23,529 nt of DNA from Euryarchaeota archaeon UBA125 (GTDB lineage: Archaea; Thermoplasmatota; Poseidoniia; Poseidoniales; Thalassarchaeaceae). Under the pieces are notes generated by a model. It had not been told where the DNA came from, searched no databases, and saw nothing but the letters and a program-made list of their open reading frames with translations. Shown in pieces: positions 1-6,580 of the stretch (within the stretch, counting starts at the first letter, position 1; each line of letters begins with the position of its first letter). The translations under genes and the position numbers were made by a program. The DNA lies in NCBI GenBank assembly GCA_002502625.1, contig DAPV01000069.1, positions 1-23,529 of the forward strand. Direction: 5' to 3'.

Positions 1-102
1 TGGTCCGCGCTCCCGGACTTGAACCGGGGACCCCCTGATGGCTGCCTGTTGCCGTGGTGTTCGTCTACAGTCAGGTGCTCTAGCCAACTGAGCTAAGCGC
101 GG
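1..102 (-). tRNA. tRNA-Tyr (anticodon GTA), intron-containing
   Basis: Read on the minus strand, the acceptor stem is CCGCGCT paired with AGCGCGG, followed by discriminator A and an encoded CCA at bases 3-1. The D arm (GCTC/GAGC), a CCTGA/TCAGG anticodon stem, and a CCGGG-TTCAAGT-CCCGG T arm all fold. The anticodon loop is CTGTAGA once a 25-base insertion after position 37 is removed, giving anticodon GTA (tyrosine). C1-G72 is the archaeal tRNA-Tyr identity pair. The spliced length is 77 including CCA. A weak AT-rich stretch near 128-135 could be its TATA element, but I do not rely on it. Confidence 0.95.
40..64 (-). other. tRNA-Tyr intron (25 nt, canonical position 37/38)
   Basis: These 25 bases interrupt the anticodon loop between G37 and A38. 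At the junctions, a 3-base bulge AG|A and a 3-base bulge CC|A flank a 4-bp helix (CTGT of the exon with GCAG of the intron). This is the layout recognised by the archaeal tRNA splicing endonuclease. The outer intron helix is weak, so the motif is of a relaxed type. Confidence 0.85.
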
Positions 103-234
103 TATCTACACCGAGTCGGCTCGCCTTCATATCCGTTTCCGACAAATTGGGTGAAAAAAAATAGTTTCAAAAACTAACTTTTTGCTCATTCTGAACCCCC
201 CACCTTCAAGTAGGGTTCCAAGTCGTAACTCATT

Positions 235-254
235 CCGGAGACTAAGCTCTCCGG
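235..254 (+). promoter_or_regulatory. Hairpin directly ahead of ftsZ start
   Basis: CCGGAG (235-240) and CTCCGG (249-254) form a perfect 6-bp stem with an 8-base loop, and the stem ends exactly where the first ATG of ftsZ begins. The 5' arm also contains GGAG, the only Shine-Dalgarno-like stretch nearby, so folding would hide it. A role in translation control of ftsZ is inference. Confidence 0.4.
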
Positions 255-1415
255 ATGGGGATCGACATGGAGACTACTGCTAATGCACCTTTTGGTGATG
301 TCATTGATGCCATCAAAGAAGACATGGGAATCGGCATTGGATCTCCTCTTCCTACTGCTCTTATTGACGAAGAATTAGCAGGATTTGGAGTTCCAAATCC
401 TCGGATTTTGATTTGTGGATGTGGAGGTTCAGGTAACAACACAATGAATCGAATTGTCCACCTTGGAGTCGAAGGTGCAGTTACTATTGCAATCAACACA
501 GACAAGCAACATCTAGATCATACTCGAGCAATGCAAAAATTACTGGTAGGAAGGCACATCACTAGAGGGCTTGGTGCTGGAGGAATGCCAGAAACTGGAC
601 GAAGGTGTGCAGAAGCAGGTCGAGATGTCATCAGCAAAATCGTTCAAGGTGCAGATCTTGTATTCATCACAGCAGGACTCGGTGGAGGAACTGGGACCGG
701 TATTGCTCCAGTAGTAGCTGAAGAGGCAAAACGAGCAGGGGCGTTAGTCGTTGCAATTGTTACAACTCCATTCGCTGTAGAGCGTAGACAAAGGATGCAA
801 AGAGCTCTAGAAGGTCTTGCTAATCTAAGAAATGAAGCAGATGCTGTACTTGTATTGGATAACAACAGACTTCTACATTATGTTCCAAATCTCCCCCTCG
901 ATGAAGCATTCAGCATTATGGACCAATTAATCGCAGAAATTGTGAAGGGAATCGTTGAGACTATCACTCTTCCAAGTCTGATCAATCTAGACTTTGCAGA
1001 TGTTAGAACCATTATGAAGAATGGAGGAGTTACAATGATGCTCTATGGAGAAAGTGATAGAGGGCCAGAAGAAGTTGTTCACGAATCTTTGAATCATCCT
1101 TTATTGGATATTGATATTGAAGGTGCGACTGGGGCTTTAATTCATGTTACTGGTGGACCATATATGACTCTCGAACAAGCAAATCAAGTCTGTGATCTTA
1201 TGACGAGTCAATTATCAGGAGATGCTCATGTCATCTTTGGTGCAAGACAAGATCCTGCCTTTGGTGATACTATCAAGGTGATGGCGATAATTACCGGAGT
1301 TGGCGCAGCCCATCTGAAACAAGCCAATGTTTCGGCTGATATGTTGGGAGAAGCACTCAATATCGCTAGACGTGGCGAAGGTGGTAGTCGTTTCGGATTT
1401 CAACGATTTGACTAA
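255..1415 (+). CDS. ftsZ: Cell division GTPase FtsZ
   Basis: Tubulin-family GTPase that polymerises at mid-cell into the division ring. The 386-residue product has the nucleotide-binding glycine loop near residues 54-62, INTD near 80-83, the signature loop GLGGGTGTG at 141-149, and the T7 catalytic loop NLDFADV at 244-250 that completes the GTPase site of the next subunit. GLGAGGMPETGR matches the usual FtsZ GLGAGG-P-GR segment. The length fits archaeal FtsZ; I cannot say which paralogue (FtsZ1 or FtsZ2) it is. An N-terminal extension of about 45 residues precedes the GTPase domain. The start is either ATG 255 or ATG 267. A hairpin sits just upstream. No clear TATA box was found in the 152-base gap after the tRNA. 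Confidence 0.95.
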   Translation: MGIDMETTANAPFGDVIDAIKEDMGIGIGSPLPTALIDEELAGFGVPNPRILICGCGGSGNNTMNRIVHLGVEGAVTIAINTDKQHLDHTRAMQKLLVGRHITRGLGAGGMPETGRRCAEAGRDVISKIVQGADLVFITAGLGGGTGTGIAPVVAEEAKRAGALVVAIVTTPFAVERRQRMQRALEGLANLRNEADAVLVLDNNRLLHYVPNLPLDEAFSIMDQLIAEIVKGIVETITLPSLINLDFADVRTIMKNGGVTMMLYGESDRGPEEVVHESLNHPLLDIDIEGATGALIHVTGGPYMTLEQANQVCDLMTSQLSGDAHVIFGARQDPAFGDTIKVMAIITGVGAAHLKQANVSADMLGEALNIARRGEGGSRFGFQRFD

Positions 1416-1459
1416 CAAATGAAAGAAAGTCTCAAACCAAACGGGGTTTACGAATTACC

Positions 1460-2314
1460 ATGCGTCGAACGACTCTCGTTCCACTTGCACTCTGCCTAGC
1501 CCTGCTTATGGTCACATCGTCAACAGTAACTGCTGGTGGTGATGTCACAATGATGCAAGCTGCTCCGAATGCCGAACAACCAACTGCTGAAAACAATACA
1601 TTCCATGTATTTGGAAGGCCAAATGCAGAACCATGTTGGGGGCATTTCAACAACACTGATGCAGATAATTCCAATAATGGATATGGAGAAAAGACCGGGT
1701 CAGGAAGTAGTGTTGTTCAGATTGACTGGCACTGTAGAATGGATCCTATCCTAAACGAGAATATACTTCTGAAAGAAGGAGAAGTAATCAGAGTTCATCT
1801 TGTTTTAGATATCACTGGAGATGCAAACTGTCAGAATCAATGTGAAAATCTCAATGTTAGTCTCATGAGAGGATCTGTAGCTGCAGTTACTCAAGAATTC
1901 AATGCAGGTGAAGGTGAAGGAATTATGATTGATTGGGATATTCCAGTAACTCCAGATTTAGTTCCATGGAATCGAACTGATGATAATCCAGGAATTCAAG
2001 TAACATGGGCGGGCCAAGGTCAAAGTGGATCATTTATTTTTTCAGGACAACCTGCTGAATTCAGAATGTATTACACACATCCATGTCATAGTGATACAAC
2101 TCCTCCTCAAGAGGCAAACTGTAATTCCGATACTGAGAAGCCATCAAACTACAACAGCACCGTCATATTCCCAATTCTGAACCAGACTGAAGCAGAAGCT
2201 ATTACTGGTGGAGATAACGATATGGAAGAAACTCCTGGATTCGGGGCAATCGTAGGTCTTGGTGGATTGGCAGCAGCAGCTTGGATGCGTGGAATTCGAG
2301 AAGAAGACGAGTGA
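1460..2314 (+). CDS. Secreted surface protein with PGF-CTERM-like sorting tail
   Basis: Function not recognised. Residues 1-25 form a classical signal peptide (MRRTT, then a hydrophobic core ending in TVTA). The middle is acidic and beta-like, with several cysteines and many N-glycosylation sequons (NNT, NVS, NRT, NST, NQT). The C-terminus has TPGFG at about 258-262, a short hydrophobic stretch to about 276, and a tail RGIREEDE. That tripartite end resembles PGF-CTERM signals processed by archaeosortase in other Euryarchaeota, which would anchor the protein to lipid at the cell surface. No archaeosortase gene lies in this window. It follows ftsZ by 44 bases and ends directly against the GtrA-like gene on the other strand, with no spacer. 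Confidence 0.85.
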   Translation: MRRTTLVPLALCLALLMVTSSTVTAGGDVTMMQAAPNAEQPTAENNTFHVFGRPNAEPCWGHFNNTDADNSNNGYGEKTGSGSSVVQIDWHCRMDPILNENILLKEGEVIRVHLVLDITGDANCQNQCENLNVSLMRGSVAAVTQEFNAGEGEGIMIDWDIPVTPDLVPWNRTDDNPGIQVTWAGQGQSGSFIFSGQPAEFRMYYTHPCHSDTTPPQEANCNSDTEKPSNYNSTVIFPILNQTEAEAITGGDNDMEETPGFGAIVGLGGLAAAAWMRGIREEDE

Positions 2315-2767
2315 TTACTCACTTTCATCTTGTACGTCATCACTTGGCGGAAACGCTACGAAGCGAAGTGCAAGGAAAGCTATTACTCCTACCAATGCCG
2401 TGTTGAAGAACCACGAAACATGCTCAACAATAAACGGATCGAAATTCCCACCATCCCAAACCTCGGCAATCATATGATGGAAGGAGCTTGCGATTGCGAT
2501 TGATGTAGCGTAGATGATTAGAGTCAGTGTTAAACTTCGACCATAAGGACTTGATGAACGGAAAGTGATTCTCCTGTGGAGATAATGCGCAACTATACAA
2601 CTCAATCCTTCTGATAGGAAAAAAGCAAAGCCAAGGGTGTAAGCGGGCCAAGGATCTAGATAAACAAAAAGCTTGTACAAAATAAAACAGATTGATGTGT
2701 TAAACGCACCCACTATAGTGAATCTGATTGATTCACGAAAAAGCCGTTCAAGAGAATAAGAGGACAT
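2315..2767 (-). CDS. GtrA-like four-helix membrane protein
   Basis: The product has four predicted membrane helices (roughly residues 15-37, 40-63, 77-100 and 113-139 counted from this start). The first carries the RFTIVGAFNTSICFILYKLF pattern typical of GtrA/DPMS2-like proteins, which help move or present polyprenyl-linked sugars. I chose ATG 2767 because GGTGA (2776-2772 on the minus strand) lies four bases ahead; ATG 2788, adding seven residues and overlapping the upstream gene, is the alternative. It is the last gene of a minus-strand run starting at 8857. Its exact substrate cannot be told. The C-terminal tail is acidic (SDDVQDESE). Confidence 0.75.
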   Translation of the reverse strand: MSSYSLERLFRESIRFTIVGAFNTSICFILYKLFVYLDPWPAYTLGFAFFLSEGLSCIVAHYLHRRITFRSSSPYGRSLTLTLIIYATSIAIASSFHHMIAEVWDGGNFDPFIVEHVSWFFNTALVGVIAFLALRFVAFPPSDDVQDESE

Positions 2768-2771
2768 CAAT

Positions 2772-3308
2772 TCACCAATCTGTTTCATTCCAAGATTCCA
2801 TATCTGGTGCTGGTTCTAATTCATCCTTGACCAGTTTAGGTTCTTCATCAATTGGTGTATTTTTTGGAAGTTCTACCAATATTGGGCCTGTTTCTGGAGT
2901 AACAAATTCTTCATCTACTTCGGGTAAAGATTCGAGCATCTCTTTGATTTTTGGAATTTCTAGTTCATCGGGTTCACTTGCTGATTCTTCATTCAATTCA
3001 ATTCCCAACTGTCCCCAAGCATCATGTAAAACCTCAGAATCTACCTGTGGAGGAACTGTTCGCTTTCGTTGCTCCATTTCCAATTTTGCTTGATTAGCTT
3101 CTTCTGCTCTAAGTTTCATATCTTCTAACTCAAAGGCTCTTTTTACCTCTAATTCATGCTTTCTTCGAGCCATTTCATCTAGAGCGGCTTTGCTAGGTCT
3201 ATCCCATCTCTTCCAATAATAGTGCAAAACTGGAACCAAAATAAGAGAAAGCCATGCTCCGATAGCAATCCACCCTCTTGGACTCAAGACCATGTCCTGT
3301 GAAAGCAT
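2772..3308 (-). CDS. Membrane-anchored coiled-coil protein of unknown function
   Basis: Not recognised. One N-terminal membrane helix (GWIAIGAWLSLILVPVLHYY) is followed by a charged, heptad-like helix rich in Glu, Lys and Arg (about 50 residues, ending near KRTVPPQ), then a long acidic, proline-containing tail ending in WNETDW. The layout resembles a membrane-tethered cytoplasmic rod. The start is uncertain: ATG 3308 is used here, but an in-frame GTG at 3341 directly follows the stop codon of nnr and would add 11 residues. The stop is five bases from the chosen GtrA start, so the two are likely translated together. Confidence 0.7.
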   Translation of the reverse strand: MLSQDMVLSPRGWIAIGAWLSLILVPVLHYYWKRWDRPSKAALDEMARRKHELEVKRAFELEDMKLRAEEANQAKLEMEQRKRTVPPQVDSEVLHDAWGQLGIELNEESASEPDELEIPKIKEMLESLPEVDEEFVTPETGPILVELPKNTPIDEEPKLVKDELEPAPDMESWNETDW

Positions 3309-3341
3309 TGTATTAGTAAATTGAAAGGGGAGCAACGACAC

Positions 3342-4829
3342 CTAGATCCACTTTGCTAGCGTTTCAGCAATATGCACCGGAACATCTCCTGCAACCAGAC
3401 CAGGGCCTTTGGACACCACAGCTTCCATTCCTGCCTCTCGTAACAATGCACAAGCGAGGCGAGCAGCAGGCCAAGGTTCCATTCCTTGAGCCAATAAACC
3501 TCCACATAATCCTGCTAACAAATCACCAGTACCTCCTGTAGCCATCCTTGGATGTCCTCCAGTTGCTAAACAACCCCTACCAAAGGGACCGAGTAATCTA
3601 TCCACAGATCCTGTGACGATTACAACTCTACCTTCAGGATCATTTTTCACATTCAAATGTGGTCGAATTGCAGCAATTTCGGGTCCAAGCCATTCTTCAG
3701 CCTCCCTTGAATGAGGGGTTACTATTCCACGTAATTTTTCTGGCCATGAACCGTTTGGCAAAGCAGCAATAGCATCAGCATCAACAACAACAGGAATACC
3801 TCCTTCAGCAGCGATATACAACAAACGAACTACTGCACGGATTGTCTCTTCACCTCTACCAAGTCCAGGACCAATTACAATTGCTTGAACTCCTCTACCT
3901 GAAAGAATACGACCGATAAGATGCTCAACAGAAGACATCGTCAAAGTTACTTCATCTGGAATCGATTCGGGAATAAGATGAGGAGGCCATTCTACTCTAT
4001 TTCGAGCTTCTTTCGGCATTGCAATATGTACTAAATCACATCCACAACGAGCAGCAGCATCCCCTGACAAAATAGGTGCACCATGGTATGGTCCACCACC
4101 AATAACAAGTAAACGGCCTCGATCACCTTTTCGTGCATCTGGATCAAGAGGAGGATATCTAAGTGCATCTCCTGGACCACAATCTAGTACTTCTTTTGGC
4201 CACGGTAATGGTGCCACACACAAACGACCTATAGCTGGATGAATTGACCCATCTTCAGAGCGCATACCCATTTTTTCAGAATGAAATGTTACAGTTGAAG
4301 TGGCTGAAATCTTTAGATCAGAATCAAAACCTGTAGGAATATCGCAGGCCACTACTGGAACAACATCTAGATGATGATTTATCCATTGCATTACTGCTGC
4401 AATATCTCCTCGAGGTTTTCCACCATATGTTCCAGAACCTAGTAAGGAATCAACTATCATTCGAGGTTTTGATTCTTCAGAAACCAATGGCCAAACATCA
4501 ATTTTGATGCCAGCATCTCTACATCTGTTTCTATGATGTTCCGCGGCTTCTCCTTTCTGAATTACATGTGTGGCTATTATTCGCACCGGATGACCCATCT
4601 CTTTGATAGCAATAGATGCAGCAAATCCATCTCCACCATTATTTCCAGGTCCACAAAGAACCCAAATTTCTCTATGCTCTGCACCTTCCAAAGACTCGGC
4701 AATCCTAGCAGTCTCTGATGCCAGAGCTTGGCCTGCAGCCTCCATCAAATCTATTGTTTGAATATCTAATGCTACAGCATTTACATCGAAAACTCCGACC
4801 TCTGCAATGTGCATCGTCCAAGGATCCAT
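3342..4829 (-). CDS. nnr: Bifunctional NAD(P)H-hydrate epimerase / ADP-dependent dehydratase
   Basis: Repairs hydrated NADH and NADPH in the cytoplasm. The N-terminal YjeF_N epimerase domain (residues about 1-215) carries GPGNNGGDG at 60-68, DSLLGSG at 127-133 and CDIPTGFDSD at 162-171. The C-terminal ribokinase-like dehydratase domain (about 225-495) carries VIGGGPYHGAP near 242-252, IGPGLG at 319-324, VDADAIAAL at 349-357, TPHSREAEEWLG at 371-382 and GGTGDLLAG at 432-440 with the catalytic aspartate. The length of 495 fits the fused form. It begins 39 bases after the symporter stop on the same strand, so it may share that transcript. A second in-frame ATG at 4814 is possible. Confidence 0.95.
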   Translation of the reverse strand: MDPWTMHIAEVGVFDVNAVALDIQTIDLMEAAGQALASETARIAESLEGAEHREIWVLCGPGNNGGDGFAASIAIKEMGHPVRIIATHVIQKGEAAEHHRNRCRDAGIKIDVWPLVSEESKPRMIVDSLLGSGTYGGKPRGDIAAVMQWINHHLDVVPVVACDIPTGFDSDLKISATSTVTFHSEKMGMRSEDGSIHPAIGRLCVAPLPWPKEVLDCGPGDALRYPPLDPDARKGDRGRLLVIGGGPYHGAPILSGDAAARCGCDLVHIAMPKEARNRVEWPPHLIPESIPDEVTLTMSSVEHLIGRILSGRGVQAIVIGPGLGRGEETIRAVVRLLYIAAEGGIPVVVDADAIAALPNGSWPEKLRGIVTPHSREAEEWLGPEIAAIRPHLNVKNDPEGRVVIVTGSVDRLLGPFGRGCLATGGHPRMATGGTGDLLAGLCGGLLAQGMEPWPAARLACALLREAGMEAVVSKGPGLVAGDVPVHIAETLAKWI

Positions 4830-4868
4830 GTTAATCGGAATAGTATGAAGGCCATCACGCTTCTCATA

Positions 4869-6578
4869 TTATGCTAGTTCAGCATTGAGAACAGTAGATT
4901 CAGATGAGTTATCCAAATTTCCTCCAGCCCATACTTCACCTAGAACGAGAATCATGTCATCTTCTCCACCCGGTAATGTGTCGATAGGGACTTCTGCTCC
5001 TTCAGGAACATTTCTGTACAATGGACGACTAACAAGCCACCGATTAAGGAATAAGAATACTATTGCTGTAACTCCCCAAAATAGCAAGACAATTGTTATT
5101 CCCTTAGGATTTGTTGGGTCCCAGGGACTATCAACATTCAACAATAAGTCAACGAAGTACGAACCCATCAAGATAGCGAACATTATTGGGAATCCGAGAT
5201 ACATGATGTAATCCCACCACTTACCAATCCACCAATCGTTATCTCCAGTATTGATGAAGTCGTCTCTGAATGATGAAACTCCATTATCTAGATAATCTTG
5301 CCAATTGAACCCAACAACATCATTTTCATCCTGCCATACCTTGTATCTATTCCACCCATACTTCCAAATTGAGAATGCAATGAATAAGCCACTGAACATT
5401 AGACCGTATCCCCAAATATGATCTTGGACTTCAAGGAATTGAGGGAAAGCAACACCTGTTGAATCGTCCATGAGAATCCAAAGGGCAGCACTTGGTAACC
5501 CAAATAGGAATAATGCAGCACCAGTGAAACCAACAGCCTGACTTCTATCTACACCATGATCTACGAAATTTCTGACACATAGTTCAATAGTAGAAATCAT
5601 CGATGTTAGTGCCGCAAAAGAAAGAGCAAGGAAGAACATTGTAACCATTGCTAATTGAACTACTGGTCCTCCAGGTGCCTGAGCAAATACTTCTGGAAGA
5701 ACAAGGAATGTGATTGCACTCGAACCACCACTGACTGCAGAAAGTGGATCTTGAACAACAGAGAAAATTGCCATCATCACCGTTAGACCTGCTATGATAC
5801 TAATGCTATTATTTGCAAGACACATGGTTGCAGCGTTAAGAGTTGTATCCTCATCTTTACGCATGTAAACTGCATAAGTAATGCACATTCCCATTCCAGC
5901 GGAACAAGACCAAGCAGACTGAGATAAACCAGAAATCCAAGTTTGAGGTTCTAGCAAATATTCTGGTTGAATACTAAACATGTATACAAAGCCATCAAGT
6001 GTTCCGTCCTGAGCATCCATCAATATTGAAAGGAATAAGGCACTGAAAAGAAGAATAAACAATGATACCATTAGAATTACATTTACTTTTTCAATCGCTT
6101 TTGCTCCTCTCCAAATTGCAGCCATAGTGATAAGCACTGCTAAAAATTGGAAAATGATAACTTGAGACGGATCTTGTAGGAAATCGTTCCATACTTGAGT
6201 TGTGTCTACTCCTTGTCCTAAACCTCCAGATGCAGCGGCTGAAAAATATTTCAGACACCAACCAGTAACTACGGCATAGTAGAATCCAATAGCAGTAGAA
6301 ATCCATGCAGTCCACAATCCCATCCATGCAAAGCGTTTACCTGCGAAAATACGGAATGCACCTACTGTACCTGTTCGTGCTCTCTTTCCTATGGCAAATT
6401 CGGCAATGACTAGAGGTACTGACCAGACGAATAAGAAAATTAACCAAGGAACAAGAAAAGAACCCCCTCCATTAGCACCGACCATTCTTGGAAATCTCCA
6501 GATATTACCGGTACCGATAGCTGCACCGATAGTGGCGAAAATAAGACCCATTCTGCCGCCAAAGGTATCTCCAGCCAT
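4869..6578 (-). CDS. Sodium:neurotransmitter symporter (NSS/SNF) family transporter
   Basis: Multi-pass inner-membrane transporter that couples sodium entry to uptake of amino acids or related compounds. The N-terminal segment IGAAIGTGNIWRFPRM near residues 17-32 is the broken TM1 with sodium- and substrate-binding residues of the LeuT fold, followed by NGGGSF. The TM6-like stretch SQSAWSCSAGMGMCITYA and about 11-12 hydrophobic segments agree. ATG 6578 is chosen because GGAGG (6590-6586 on the minus strand) lies seven bases before it; an in-frame TTG at 6584 is too close to that site. The start lies just past the stop of the upstream carboxypeptidase gene, a sign of coupling. The tail is acidic and cytosolic. 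Substrate unknown; the neighbour suggests amino acids. Confidence 0.93.
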   Translation of the reverse strand: MAGDTFGGRMGLIFATIGAAIGTGNIWRFPRMVGANGGGSFLVPWLIFLFVWSVPLVIAEFAIGKRARTGTVGAFRIFAGKRFAWMGLWTAWISTAIGFYYAVVTGWCLKYFSAAASGGLGQGVDTTQVWNDFLQDPSQVIIFQFLAVLITMAAIWRGAKAIEKVNVILMVSLFILLFSALFLSILMDAQDGTLDGFVYMFSIQPEYLLEPQTWISGLSQSAWSCSAGMGMCITYAVYMRKDEDTTLNAATMCLANNSISIIAGLTVMMAIFSVVQDPLSAVSGGSSAITFLVLPEVFAQAPGGPVVQLAMVTMFFLALSFAALTSMISTIELCVRNFVDHGVDRSQAVGFTGAALFLFGLPSAALWILMDDSTGVAFPQFLEVQDHIWGYGLMFSGLFIAFSIWKYGWNRYKVWQDENDVVGFNWQDYLDNGVSSFRDDFINTGDNDWWIGKWWDYIMYLGFPIMFAILMGSYFVDLLLNVDSPWDPTNPKGITIVLLFWGVTAIVFLFLNRWLVSRPLYRNVPEGAEVPIDTLPGGEDDMILVLGEVWAGGNLDNSSESTVLNAELA

Positions 6579-6580
6579 AC

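Noticed and set aside
2728..3093. Serine-rich open frame on the plus strand
   Set aside because: It is the antisense shadow of the acidic, Glu-rich tail of the coiled-coil protein gene; no family features, and the other strand fits an operon.
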